64,000 bases of DNA from contig JAKOGI010001200.1 in NCBI GenBank assembly GCA_029747015.1, positions 94,501-158,500 on the forward strand. The letters are read 5' to 3'. This DNA is from Carnegiea gigantea. Its lineage: Eukaryota > Streptophyta > Magnoliopsida > Caryophyllales > Cactaceae. The first letter of the stretch is position 1. Each line of letters opens with the position of its first letter. The notes under the pieces are model-generated. The model did not search any database. It was not told the origin of the DNA and was given only the letters and a program-made list of their open reading frames with translations. A program made the position numbers and the translations under genes. Positions 1 through 11,209 of the stretch are shown here, in pieces.

Positions 1-1523
1 GGCCCAATGTCACATCCAATGTCCGGTGCACCTAGAAGACACTATAATGCCAAAAAAAAAAAAAATAAAAATAAAAATAAAAAAATTGCATGTCTTTTGG
101 TGAAGTGGTATAACTGGCAAAGAAAAAAAATAGGAACAGTACAATGTAAGGCATAATAACTGAGAGTTACTAGATACCGCTTTCTCTTTTAACTTCCACT
201 TTCCTAGATTCATAGAGGTTCATGGCATAGTGGGGATGAAAGTTTAACTGTTTCTTCTACTAATATAAAAGAAGCTAGGGCACAAAGAAAAAAGGAGAAG
301 ACGCGGAATGCAGATAAAAACATATTGCAGAAGAATTAACATTGGAAGCAAAAACCAGATAAAAAAGGGAACATCAGGAGAAATCCTTCAGCGTAGGGGG
401 AAAAAAAAAACACCATAAAGGAATTGCCCAAAAAAAAAAAATCCGATAAGTGCAAAGCTCCCATAAACAGTCATTTTGTTCCCCATCTTCCATCAAATTT
501 ATTCTTATGATTAGAGGAGGGTGTCAAAATAGAGATTTTATTGAAGAAACTCCACATCTCCCATCCTAATTTCATTCCTTCAGTGAATTCATCCTATTCA
601 GAGGTAAAATTTTGGATCTTTAGGGATTAAAAATTTTCACAAAATCATATCCCTCGAGATAATAGGTCTTTAGAGACCTTAAAAAACTTGAATTCCTAGG
701 AATCCAGGGTCTTTAGAGACTTATTAAAAAAAAAAAATCAGGATCCCTAGGGATCTTGGGTATTTGGAGACCTATGGACGAGGACATAGAATCTAGAGTT
801 AAAATAGCCAGAACAATTAAATCGAGAGTCTTATGAACTCCTTATGATAAGATCAACCCTTAAGTCTTTTGAAAAGTCTTTTTTAAAAAAAAAAAAAAAC
901 TATACAAGAGGGAATAGGGTAGAATTTAAGTTTGTCTAACCTCTATTAAGAGTTTAGCCAGGGAAATTTGATTGCGTATTTTTCTTGGGTCTCAATGGAA
1001 TAATAAAAACAATAATGTGGGTCTACCGTATTTATAATACTATAGTTAGATCCGTGATAGAACTCTTACTTCAAATCCCCAAAGACCACAGGTGATAGAG
1101 TTTTTAATCCAAAGGAGTCTTAAGAAAGAAAAGACTTTTTTTATTTTATTATTAAAAAGGGGGAAATACAACTGTAGAGGTTATCTGGTTTGTAAATTAG
1201 ACTTCGCTCGACTGATAAGGAGAGGAGCGAACGAGAGCAATTTGGTAGGGTAGCTTAACAACAAAAAGCTACCTAAACAAAGAAAAGCAAAATGGGATAG
1301 CAACGCTCCGGAGCTGAACCGTCAACCTGTCTCTCAGTATGGAGGCTATAACTAAGAAATGAATACAGTTCCGAGTCCGCGGAAGCAGAACAAAATGCTG
1401 TTTCTTACGAAAAATCATAGCTAAAGATAGCTTTTCAGACGCTAAATCAGTCCATTTCCAGCATATTGATTTTTCTTCTCATTTCGTATATATAATATAG
1501 AGAGAAAAGGCCCCAAACGTCCC

Positions 1524-2000
1524 ATGCTGTCTCTTGGTCAACAACCACACAACTCACTAACATTCTTCACTACTCCTATCAGGAAAAACTTCTGTCTTGA
1601 GGGAATAATCGAAAAAAATGTTCATTATGTTAGCCTTGTTTTTATCTTGAAATTTGTCCTCTTTCTTTTCTTCTCGTCCCTATACTTCCTTATTCTTTTT
1701 ATTTTCCAGCCCAATCGTCGTGACTTGATAGCCCAGCCTCCTTTGTTTTTCGTCATTCTTTCGACCCTCCAACTTGACTGGTTGGTTTGGGAAAGAAAGC
1801 TCTTGCGCTTTCTAGTTCGTAGTCTTATAACGGGTATAAAGGCTTGCCCAGACAAAAAGGATATAAGGGCAAGGCTGAAATGGGCAAGAAAGGGTCTGCT
1901 TGCCATGGGGAGACTCTATTGTATAATGCGTAAGCGGTACAAGGAGAGAAAGTCGAACACTCCCGTCAGTTCCATTTCAGTGAAGGACGACGTACCATGA
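1524..2000 (+). pseudogene. 158-codon ORF in the NUMT, upstream of ccmB
   Basis: This open frame of 158 codons has a hydrophobic segment at about residues 41-62 and a basic C-terminal third. It lies about 110 bp upstream of the ccmB start in the same orientation. In many angiosperm mitochondrial genomes the ribosomal protein gene rpl10 (about 160 codons) sits just upstream of ccmB, so position and length fit. I do not recognise an L10 sequence signature, so the identity is only suggested by position. In the nucleus it would be an inert passenger. The overlapping minus-strand frame (1625-1906) is probably its shadow. Confidence 0.4.
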
Positions 2001-2111
2001 TACTTTCTGTTTTGTTTCCCATCCCAGTGCAACACTTTAGGTTGACTTCGATGTTACGCAGCGTTCAGAACCAGCCTTGAAGTGAATGAAGACGAAGGAA
2101 GAAGTAAGAAA

Positions 2112-2262
2112 ATGAGACGACTCTTTTTTGAACTATATCATAAACAGATCTTCTTCTCCACACCAATCACGAGTTTTTCTCCATTCCTCTCGTATATTGT
2201 TGTAACGCCCTTAATGCTAGGTTTTGAAAAAGACTTTTCATGTCATTTCCATTTAGGTCCGA
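2112..2262 (+). pseudogene. ccmB: ccmB 5' fragment (mitochondrial cytochrome c maturation ABC subunit)
   Basis: From the ATG at 2112 the frame reads MRRLFFELYHKQIFFSTPIT, then continues to SYIVVTPLMLGFEKDF. This is the N-terminus of plant mitochondrial CcmB, the membrane subunit of the ABC-type complex in the cytochrome c maturation pathway of the inner membrane. The full protein has about 206 residues; only about 50 codons remain before the sequence returns to LTR. The motif FSPFLSY keeps a proline where I recall an edited leucine in the mature protein. If so, the transfer was of unedited DNA rather than cDNA. The frame runs open into LTR sequence to 2528, but that extension is meaningless. 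Confidence 0.85.
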
Positions 2263-3469
2263 AAATGACAATAAACAAAAACATAAATGGGTTTGGTGGT
2301 GTTTGGCATAATTTACTAAAGACAAATGAATTTGAACATTATTGTATCATTTCCTTGATAAAAGTGAGCTTGGATTTGACAACTCACAGGCATTTCGTCA
2401 GCTTTGATGTCTTTGGAAAAAAAAAGCTGCTAGAGGACTTTTGGAGGAAGAATAAAAAAAAATGTTACCAATTTTCAATTTGGGTGATGGTTATTTACCT
2501 GCACGAGTCACACGTGGCTTTGAAATGAAAATTACTAATGTGCACCGAATGGATGAAATTCTAATCAAATAAATAAAAGGCTTAAGCTTTGCAAATACTA
2601 CACGACCTCCTCAAAATAAAAATCTTTTACAAATCTAGGCTCACAAAATTTCCCCCTCCAAATGATTCAAAGCTTGGAGCCAAATATGGGTTGAGAACTT
2701 TGTCGATTTGATATGGACCGACTCCAAAAAGGATTAAGTTAGGGAATAAATTTTTATTTATTTATTTGATTTGACTATGAGTAGGTGAGATTCAAAGTCG
2801 AAAATAAAATGATAAAAATAGTCAAATTATGGCCATTTAGTCAAAATAAATCAAATCCAATTGTTTAAAATTAAATCAAAATTATGGTTATTAATTTAGC
2901 CCAAACACATGAAATCCAAAACCAAAAATCAAGATTAGCCTAAATAAATTAAAGTCAAACCAAATGGTTAATAATTTAACCAAAATCAAGATTAAATTAA
3001 ATACAAATCGACTCAAATAAAATTAACAGAACTACGGTTAGTTTGATCCTCTACAAAAGAGGCACGTAGGCAACTTATGATGAAAAGTAAGTACAACATA
3101 AATTTCGAATTAAGCAGAATTACCCATTCCCGAGCCTACACATGAATAAGGTGTACGCGTAGTACCCTTCCTGGAAGGTGTCTGCACGACCACTATCTGA
3201 TGCTATTAAGTCAAGGGTCTGAGTAAATCGTTGTCTGAAACATAATAAATGGAAGATCGAATTAAATTAAATTTTAATAATTTAGGCCAAAAAAAAGAGT
3301 TAAGTTAAACAGAACGAGTCAAAATCAAAAGGTGATTTCCCAATAGGGGGACGTAATTAAGGAGGTTTATCTTCTTGAATAGGGTCGTATTTAAAATAAA
3401 CCGATATACATTTTTACACATCGGAAAGTTGTATTGTGCATTTATATAAATTTTATTAAATTTTTGCTA

Positions 3470-5030
3470 ACATAATTTTTAGCATGCTTAGTAGGACCTT
3501 ATTTTCCTTTTCATCTCCGATTTGTATATATTTGACTAATGTTATTATTTTTCTTTCTTTTGTTTTTGTTCTTTTTGTGTGTTTTACATAAAGGAACAAT
3601 GACACCTCAAGTAACCATCAATTTCAATGAGCTTCTCTTCGTCTTCGTGATCAAACATGGGATGTTCTAGGCAAGGAAGATCGTGCAGGTGGTCTTCACT
3701 GTTGGGCCATGATCCATCCTTGCCGAGTTTCCATTATCAAATTCAATGGAATCACCATGGGACCTCGAAAGGCCAAGCAAGATTGCCCCTAAGACCGATT
3801 AACCGCTTACCAAGAAGGCGATCAAGAACCTAAAGTGCAACAAGCACAGAAGCGACAAGCGTTACGCTAAGTCTAACGCACCCAGGTTAGCTTCATCACC
3901 AACTTTGGAGCTAGCCAAAACAACCCTGAGGAGGACTTCTCGGCAAAGGTCATCCTCTATGGCTTGCCCCTCATTGATTATGTCGTTAAACTCAATGCTC
4001 ACTCCACGCCCCAACCAAGTTCCATCTTAGAGGGGAACCCACACAAGGGAGGCATTAGCAACCCGAGGGACAATCTAACCAAGGCAAGCTCAGGTCTCTA
4101 ATCTACCCCTGAAGCAAGATCAAGTTCCTTCCTCAAGCCCAATACAGACTTGGGCTCCTTCATCCCCCAGGAAGGGGTCAAGGTCAAGAAAAAAACCCCC
4201 AACCTTAAAGAACCCCTAATAAGCCATTTGGGGAAGGAACCCCAGGAGTTAGAAAAGTTCCTCAAATTCACCCTATGAGGCGAATTTTCATCAGGACTAT
4301 CCCCATTGATATTCCAGTAGCTAAGGTAATGATGACCTCCTATTCAGAGGAGGGAACAATACCTAAAACTTCGAAGGTTAAATTTGTGAAGCCTTCGACC
4401 TCAAGTACCCCCACCATGGTACCAAAAACTTTGCAGGTCGACGAGGCTACCCTTCCTTGAGTTCCTACAAAAGACAGGAGTGTGTTGCCTCCTAAATCAC
4501 AGAGTCAAAGTTACTTGACCTCAGAAGGGATTGAATCACAAGTCTATAGTGGCCGAATCACAAGATAAAGTGACTTTGGAATCTTCCATCACCACTCTCA
4601 ACTAAGGTAGGGACCAACCCGAAAAACAAGATAAGGTTACAAGTCCTGCGTTTTATGATCCCAGAACTCTTTTCCATGAAGAAGAATTATTGGCTTTTAT
4701 CCCACAAGGCCAAATTAGCCAGGATGATCAAGCCAACAACATGCCGATCTTAGTGACCAGCACTCCAAGCCTCGAGGAACAAATGTAAGAGCTGTAAAGA
4801 AGACTTGTAGAAAAAGAGGCTGGAATTGCTAATTTCGCTACTCGTCTTGAAAACAGAGACCGTGAAAAAAAATAATGAGGCTGATAGTAGCAATAAAGTT
4901 ATCATCCCGTAAAATATCAAGGAGTTGATAGCTCAAGGGATCAAAGAGCCTAAGCAACCATGAATCCGCTAGTGTTGGGGGTACAGGAAACCGTATCCAA
5001 GTCATTACGACTCGGTTCCGCTCCCGAAAG
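3470..5030 (+). other. Element B leader and degenerate 5' gag region
   Basis: GC-richer than the LTR, this looks like former coding DNA but has no long frame. An ATG at 3598 opens a short frame (MTPQVTINFNELL) that soon stops. A 61-codon piece lies at 4275-4460, followed by short Pro/Ser/Thr-rich pieces. I read it as the 5' untranslated leader plus the poorly conserved N-terminal part of a Tat gag. No primer-binding site is visible after the LTR. Confidence 0.5.
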
Positions 5031-5883
5031 GTTATCAAAAGGCAAACTTTGAAAAGTTTGATGGGATAAATGGGTCACGACATGAACATTTGGCCCATTT
5101 TTACTTGGTGTGTGGTGAAACTACCTTGAATGATGCATTGTCAATTAGGTAGTTTGTACAGTGCCTTAAAGGGGCAGCCTTTACATGGTATACTCAGCTT
5201 CAGCTTGGATCATTGTACACTTGGGATTACCTCCAACAGGTGTTCCTAGCTCAATTCATGAGTTCAATATGCAAGGTGTCCATAATAGACCTTGCTGACA
5301 CATGCTAGAGGCCAAATGGGAGTGTGAATGATTTCATTACGAGGTGGACTAAGCTTGCAATGCCCCAAAAAGCTAAGTGAGCAATCAACAATTCAAATGT
5401 GTGCTAACAATTTAGACCCTCAAATTGCTACATACGTGGGCATTGTTGAGCCTCAAAACTTTGATGCTCTTGTTTCTAAGGAAAGCAACGTAAAAAGACA
5501 ACTTGCCCGTTAGAAAACTACACAACCCAAGAGGGAAGAAATCAAAAAGCCAAACAAGAAGGGAGAGTCGATGGCTATATTTGTTAGAACAATCCTAAAG
5601 CTAACTAATGACGAAAATTTTAATAAAAGTGCCAAAGGCAAGCAGAAAGAGAAAGGTCATAAAAGCCATTTCCCTTCCAGATCCAAAACGTCCTGCCAAA
5701 GTCAACAAGACAAATGATCCTAAGCATTGTTCATATCATAGAATCATTAGCCACCCCATAAAAGATTGTTATGTCTTCGAAGATATGATCGAAGATATGA
5801 TCAAAAGGGGAGAAACTAAGATAGAAGGAGCTCCAACCGAAGGGTCTACTGCATCGTTAAATGCAATCTTAGTGGTTGAATAG
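5031..5883 (+). pseudogene. Element B gag remnant (capsid and zinc-knuckle-like part)
   Basis: The first frame (from 5031) contains NFEKFDGINGSRHEHLAHFY, then CLKGAAFTWYTQLQ and YTWDYLQQVFLAQF. This is the retrotransposon gag capsid pattern of Tat elements. It is broken by stops near 5149 and 5307 and a frameshift near 5370. A later frame (5608-5883) holds HCSYHRIISHPIKDCYVF, a spaced Cys-His motif typical of Tat/Ogre gag. Gag would package the element RNA. Here it cannot be made in one piece. Confidence 0.72.
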
Positions 5884-6865
5884 AAGGATGAATCTTATCC
5901 ATCATCCTCAGAAACTAATGAAGGGATTTCAACGGTGTCATTACCATCACATGCGATCTTCATCAGGTTTATCACTGATAATGATATAGGAATAGTGTGG
6001 GCATATCCAGATATACCTCCTCCATCATCAGGAACACCAACCTTATATGACTTCTACCAAGACCCGAGTTTAGAAGCATGGGCAACATTAGAAGATGATG
6101 ATGATGAGGGCTTTCGGTAGTAAACCTACTTCAGCATAAGATTATTTCGATAAGGAGTGGCCTGAGCTCCTTAGTCCCCAGGAGTCAAAATGATAGGATA
6201 GAAGCAACCACCAAAGAAAAACAAGAAAAATAAGAAGAAGAAATCGAGGGCCAAAAAGAAGCCAGAGATAACTTCCGAAGGTGAATATGTACCGCTGGCT
6301 AAGACCCATTTCACTTTAGGTGATTACATCTGCAAGGGTTTTTTCACCAGTGACTCCTCGGATGATGACCCTACAAAAGTGGAAGTAGCCCAATGTTGTA
6401 TGATTTCATGGGCTAATGAACGTGAAGAAGTGAATGTCAAGCCCATAAATACCACTCAAGAAGTGGACCAAATTACTCTTCGGTTCGGACGTCAACTTCA
6501 ACCACCAGAATAAGTGGGGAAAGAGTAGAAGAAAGAATAACACCAGACATACCACTATTATCAGCGAATGCTAAAGAAAAGGTTGAAGAGGAAGTAATCC
6601 CCTCAAGCTCAAATAGCAAAAGCACTGCTGAGAATAGTCAGTTAGCTAAGGAATTTAAGAAGGATCTTCCTGCCCCAGTCCCTTTTCAAGTTCGTCAAGG
6701 GTCTTATGAGAAAAAGGTTCGTCATGATGTCATCTCTCATCTCAAGTGAATCCCGCCATGCTTAAGTGTCTATAACACTTTACAAATGTCCAAAGAGCTA
6801 AGAATTGTACTTATTCAGGCGTTAATGGACCCTAATGACTAAAAGATCAAGTTAACCCTATTGAG
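5884..6865 (+). other. Element B gag-protease linker, decayed
   Basis: Acidic and lysine-rich short frames with many stops (for example 5935-6120, with a DDDDEGF run). The phrase ITLRFGRQLQPPE near 6475-6515 resembles the conserved segment that precedes the protease in Tat polyproteins. No complete domain is present. Confidence 0.45.
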
Positions 6866-6949
6866 GTGTATGAGGTGTTATCCTCTCCTTTAAACCGGTG
6901 TGCTGCATGCATGTCTTGCATAATATTCTCTGATGAGGACTTACAGTTG

Positions 6950-7320
6950 CGGTCTGGAAATTACAACAGGCCCTTGTATGTCACGGGTATGATTGCGAAT
7001 AGAAGGATAAATCGTATTCTACTTGATTACGGTTCCGCAGTCATTGAGACCAATCGGGATAACACTAAATCAGTTATCCCCAACTTTACTCACAATAAAA
7101 GGATTTAATCAGGTGGGGCAAAAAGCCTTAGGCACCGTTGCTTTGATAGTTGAGCTAGATAACCTCTATACGGATGCTCTCTTTCATGTGATAGATGTCA
7201 ATACTTCTTATAATGCCTTACTTGGCTGACCTTGGCTCCATACTAGCAAGGTTGTTGCATCAACTCTTTACCAGTGTTTGAAATACACCGATGAGCATGG
7301 TAATGAAAAGGTGATTTGAG
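6950..7320 (+). pseudogene. Element B aspartic protease remnant
   Basis: Two overlapping frames (6866-7108 and 7023-7229) together show a retropepsin-like domain. RRINRILLDYGSAV stands where the catalytic Asp-Ser/Thr-Gly motif is expected; the Asp survives but the next residue is Tyr. After a frameshift near 7040 come IGITLNQLSPTLLTIKGFNQ, ALFHVIDVNTSYNALLG and, past a stop, the Leu-His dipeptide of the usual GRPW-LH end. The enzyme would have cut the Gag-Pol polyprotein. It is inactive here because of the frameshift and stop. Confidence 0.68.
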
Positions 7321-8396
7321 GGGATGCAAATCATTTTCATAGAGAAGACGTTAATCATGCGGATGCCAAGTTCTATAAGTCAGCAGACTTTGGAATCTGC
7401 CAAGTGCCCTTAGTCCCAGATAGGGAAAACCAGGAAGAAATAGGCAAGGCTCATACTTTACCTTAAAAGGTTATGCATGTTATTAATAACTACACCAATG
7501 AAGCGGAGGAGCCTCAATCCATGCGATCAAAGGTATTGTTCGAATATACACCTAAGGACAAAAGAAAGCTTGGCCAAAAGGCATTAACACCAGTGAGGGA
7601 AATTATGAATTCTCTTGTCACGAGTTATACTTTTCCCCTTAGAAGGATTGATTAGTCAACGCCCAAAGAAAACTTAGTCATTAGAACATCACTCAGCAAC
7701 AAAAGAGCGGTCTTAAGAGGGAACTCTTCAAATCCGTTGACAGAAGCATCTACTTCAGGCGCTCCCCCTTTAGGAAGGTCATCATCATCTCAAGGTAGGC
7801 AGAAGAAGGGCAATAAAATGGCCTTTCCTAAAACTGACAAGCAAGTGGACATTTCTCATGAAAGTGGAGCCCTAAAAGGATCGTTCTAAGGGGACACCTC
7901 TGAAAATCTTCAGGTATCACATGACAAGGGAGTTCTCAAAGCCTATGCAATAAATGACTTAATTTTCACACCCTAATAACAACAGTTATTCTCCCAAGAC
8001 AAACAGGTCTAACCTCAAGTCTCGATTTTTCAAAGGCTTAGGGAAGTCAATGTACTGAAACAAAAGAACATCGGAGTCAGAAAGCAAAAGAAGTGGAAGT
8101 TGAACAAGGAAGGGCAATAGCCTAGAAGCTTTGTTTGGGCTCATGAATAAAATGAAGTTGAGCAAGCAGACTAAGTTAATGTTGTTTCTATCGAAGATGA
8201 GGAAGATGCCCAGATTTTTGAATTTCCTTGTCAAAAATCTCCCAAACATGAAAGGGTTGCCATGATAGACTTCGAAATGTGTCGTTAAGTTCAAGCTCAA
8301 GACGATTCGCCTGAATGCCCAAAAGATAACCCAGTTTCTATAGAACAAGAACCCTGTTAAAATTTTGTCGAGGCTATTCAAGTAGTTCTGCCAGAA
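7321..8396 (+). other. Element B protease-RT linker, decayed
   Basis: About 1.1 kb of former polyprotein with no frame longer than about 60 codons in the sense direction. Pieces are rich in Lys, Ser and Glu. The 142-codon minus-strand frame here (7986-8414) has no recognisable features and is treated as chance. Nothing else is visible. Confidence 0.4.
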
Positions 8397-8963
8397 ATGG
8401 AAGATGGTGTTCAAGCAACAATTGATGAACTACGAGAGATAAATTTGGGAACAACTTATGACCCCAGGCTAATTTTTGTGAGTGTCATATTGAATGATGG
8501 AGAAATGGCACAATTCGAACAACTCTTTCAGGAATACAAAGATGTATTTGTTTGGGGATATCAAGACATGCCGGGTATAGATCCAAATGTTGTCGTCCAT
8601 AAATTGGCTGTGTTTGAAGGTGTAAAGCTAATAAAACAACCTCAGCGGTGCTTTTGTCCTGAGTTGACAATCTAAATAAATGCTGAAGTGGACAAGCTCA
8701 TAAAGGCCAACTTCATTTGTAAAGTTTAGTACCCAACTTGGTTGGCTAACTTCGTCCCTGTTCGGAAAAAGAATGGCCAACTTCGAATATGGTAGACTTC
8801 AGAGACTTAAACAATGCATGTCCTAAGGATGATTTTCCACTCCCGATCATCGAGCTTGTTGTGGATGCCACTACAGGGTTTGGTGCTTTGTCTTTTGTGG
8901 ATGGTTTCTCGGGGTATAATCAAATCAAAATGGACCTTGAGGATGAAGAGTTAACAGCTTTTC
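8397..8963 (+). pseudogene. Element B reverse transcriptase, N-terminal half
   Basis: The frame from 8397 holds FVWGYQDMPGIDPNVVVHKL, the usual lead-in to Tat RT. After a stop at about 8673 and further damage, the frame at 8789 gives MVDFRDLNNACPKDDFPLP, ELVVDATTGFGALSFVDGFS and GYNQIKM. These are RT fingers and palm motifs, and the first catalytic Asp lies in SFVDGFS. The domain is cut after codon GCT TTT by element C and resumes at 12860. The bases 8959-8963 (TTTTC) are the left copy of C's target-site duplication. Confidence 0.85.
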
Positions 8964-10129
8964 TGATGCATATTTCCTTATGCATCATTTTTATTCAAGA
9001 CCAATTTCAAAGAAGAAAAGGGTCAAAGAAGATCATGCATGGAAATGTGCTTATTTGGTCTTATTAAGTGAGTTCAAAGACTCACGACACTATGGAGAGG
9101 TCAAAAAGAGGTTAAGCTTTGCTAGAAATTTGGTGCCGAATTCATCCCTGCGGAACCCGATTTTTGTGACCACTTTTGGACAAGCTCAAGTGGACCCACA
9201 ACTTGAGGGCCCATGTGCTTTTGAAGCTTAAGATGTCAGCTTTAAAATAAGCCCAAGTTTGTTTAATTTGGACATCATTTGATTGGGCAAAATATCACTC
9301 AAAGATACGTTATGCTAATCCAGTCCAGTCTGAGATAGGTGCATTGTTTGGGCCATAACTTTCAAACCGCTTATCCAAATTGAGCCAATGAGCCCATTCT
9401 AGAAAATAGACTTCCAGGGCTTTCTAACAAGCCCAAGAACGCGTGATTTGGCCGAGTATTCTGGAAGTTATGCTCTGTTGAAGTTGAGGCAGCTGCAAGA
9501 ATTAATTCTGGGAATATGAAGAGTCTTAGGTTACATATATTTGTGTGGCTGATATTGTGCACGTTTTAGATGCTTCTAGATTGATGTAATCAGCTGCAAA
9601 AATCCTAGAATATCCCTTGTAACCTCCCCCACCCCCTTTTATGATGTGTCTTTTCATTTTTCTTAGACTTTTCATTAGCTAGTTTTAATTGTTAGGAGTT
9701 ATTTGAGTCTTTTGATTGTCTTTTGCTGAGTCTATAAAAGGGGAGGGGCATGTGAAGCTAATCCTTCAGCATTGTAAGAGATTTCCAAAGTAATACAAGC
9801 ACCTTTGAGAGTGATTCTCATTTGTGTCTCAAAAATTCCTAGTTCTATATCTTGAATTTGGCTAATTCAAGTGGTGTTCTAGGTTCTCTTCCTTTTTCCA
9901 ATTGGAGTGATTCCTTGGTTAAGACAAGAGAATTAGCCCAAGATCAAGTCATTGAGTGGCTCTGTGAAGGATTATCTTAATTACAAGGTCTTGTTTATCC
10001 TTGTTCTTTTTGTTATTATTCTTCAAACCATCTCAAACTATCTTCCACCATATTCACTTTTCTTTGGTTGATTCTTGTTTAGTTTGAGTTTGAATTGATT
10101 TGGTTCACTTACCACCCACATCTACATCA
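8964..10129 (+). repeat. 5' LTR of element C
   Basis: It begins TGATGCAT and ends ACATCA, directly before the primer-binding site. A TATA box (TATAAAAG) lies at 9733-9740, about two thirds into the LTR, and probably sets the start of the genomic RNA. The 3' LTR is nearly identical. Confidence 0.93.
9733..9740 (+). promoter_or_regulatory. TATA box in 5' LTR of C
   Basis: TATAAAAG preceded by 'gctgagtc' and followed by a GA-rich stretch. The same octamer is kept at 12459-12466 in the 3' LTR. Likely core promoter of the element's RNA; inferred from sequence only. Confidence 0.6.
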
Positions 10130-10131
10130 AT

Positions 10132-10143
10132 TGGTATCAGAGC
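10132..10143 (+). promoter_or_regulatory. Primer-binding site of element C (initiator tRNA-Met type)
   Basis: TGGTATCAGAGC lies two bases after the LTR end and is complementary to the 3' end of plant initiator tRNA-Met, the usual primer for minus-strand synthesis. Confidence 0.9.
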
Positions 10144-10250
10144 CAAGGCTTTTAAGTGACCCACATCATACCCAAATACACCAAAAAAAAAAAAAATTAA
10201 AAAAACAAAAAAAAACCGTGAACAGCCCGTGTCCACAGGCCAGAAAGATC

Positions 10251-10466
10251 GCACGGTGCCCCTGTGCCGCCCCACACGACCGTGCCATATTTATTTTCCA
10301 GAAATCTTCAAGTCGAGACGCAGCACGGTGCCCCCGTGCCACCCAGCACGACCGTGCCACTATACTTTTCTGCATTTCCTCAAGTCGAAGCATAGCACGG
10401 CCTGACCGTGCCCCCTTGCACGACCGTGCCACCTTTGCCACAGCCAACTTTCGTTTCAAATCAATC
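10251..10466 (+). repeat. Three 72-bp GC-rich tandem repeats in the leader of C
   Basis: GCACGG recurs at 10251, 10323 and 10395, exactly 72 bp apart. Each unit starts with a near-palindrome of the form CACGGTGCCCCCGTGCC. A second 'cacgaccgtgcc' follows, then a T-rich, less conserved segment with 'cttcaagtcga'. The repeats lie between the primer site and gag, where packaging and dimerisation signals usually are. The whole stretch is also open in frame on both strands (10095-10481 + and 10166-10459 -), which I take to be a by-product of its composition. Confidence 0.8.
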
Positions 10467-10493
10467 CACGAAGAACCCTAGACCTCATCCTTC

Positions 10494-11209
10494 ATGCCGT
10501 CTTCAAAGAACTTGGAGAAAGAACTAGCTCTTATTGATATTGGATATGCTTGCTTTGCAATTCCAAAATTTCATGGCGAAAAGGAAGAGTTCACAGGTTG
10601 GTTATCTAAGGTGGAACGAGTTTTTGCTTGTTGTATCCTTAATGACCAACAGAAGTTCGAAGTGGTTATTTCACGATTGAGAGGTTGTGCACTTCAGTGG
10701 TGGAATAAATATAAGTTTGAGCGAAAAAAGAAAGGAAAAGAAAAGGTGAGAACTTGGAAGAAATTGAGTAGTAAGTTGAAGGGTTCCTTTACCCATCCAC
10801 TTACATGCCCATGAAAGAAAGTATCTCCGTTAAGCTCACGGGTTCATTCCCTTCCACCCCACAAAAAGAACCAACCCCACAAATGATCTTTCCCCCACAA
10901 CCTAGGAGGTGTCTCAAGTGTCAAGGGCTTGGACACTTATCCACGGATTGCCCAAACAACGCGGTCATTACCTTGGAAGAAAGGAAAGCCGTGGAAGAAG
11001 AGAACGATCAGGAGGAAAGCCTTGAGGAAGAAATTGAACTCAAGGTTGAAAAAGAAGAAATACTTCACTTAGAGAAGGTTTCTCAAAAGCCAAACAAAGA
11101 TGAAAAGATCCAAGGAGAGGAAGCTTCAAGCCTAGTTGACCTACCTCTTGTTTTGGTGACTGTGGTGATGAAGAGACCATTGAACTTGAGACCCAAAGAT
11201 CCGAGTTGA
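10494..11209 (+). pseudogene. Element C gag, frameshifted
   Basis: The frame 10494-10814 starts MPSSKNLEKELALIDIGY and contains IPKFHGEKEEFTGWLSKVE and LRGCALQWWNKYK, a retrotransposon gag capsid. The capsid looks shortened. Near 10805 the frame shifts to one holding RRCLKCQGLGHLSTDCPN, a CCHC zinc knuckle (10905-10950). A long Glu/Lys-rich tail follows (to 11209). Gag would bind and package RNA. The missing middle and the frameshift suggest this copy no longer makes functional Gag. Confidence 0.8.

Larger units (their letters stand above)
1205..2262 (+). other. NUMT: mitochondrial DNA inserted in the 5' LTR of B
   Basis: This block is missing from the 3' LTR copy, where 'tagactt' runs almost directly into 'aaacaaaaatataa'. 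Its composition is less A/T-biased than the surrounding LTR. It ends with the start of mitochondrial ccmB, broken off after about 50 codons exactly where LTR similarity resumes. A mitochondrial source is supported by the ccmB reading frame. I infer that the whole block, including the 158-codon ORF upstream, came over in one piece. The junctions are good to within about 10 bases. Confidence 0.75.
1..3469 (+). repeat. 5' LTR of element B, carrying a NUMT
   Basis: This aligns by eye with 19404-21376 plus 52494-52893. Shared landmarks include the 'gatccctagggatcttggg' type repeats near 740, the 'ctccaaaaaggattaagt' stretch near 2725, and 'ggtgtctgcacgaccacta' near 3177. It differs by an extra block at 1205-2262. 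Without that block it is about 2.41 kb, close to the 2.37 kb of the other copy. Divergence is clearly above 10%. The 3' edge is placed where similarity ends after 'aaatttttg'. No clean primer-binding site follows it. Confidence 0.78.

Noticed and set aside
7986..8414. 142-codon minus-strand frame antisense to B
   Set aside because: No recognisable motif; the sense strand is decayed Tat polyprotein, so the frame is a shadow.
9371..9562. 63-codon minus-strand frame, repeated at 12098-12289
   Set aside because: Both lie in the LTRs of C and are the same chance frame twice.
10251..10466. CRISPR-like regular repeats
   Set aside because: Only three direct 72 bp units without unique spacers, in plant retrotransposon DNA.
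10095..10481. Overlapping frames of 128 (+) and 97 (-) codons
   Set aside because: Caused by the 72 bp GC-rich repeats in the leader of C, which lack stops in several frames.
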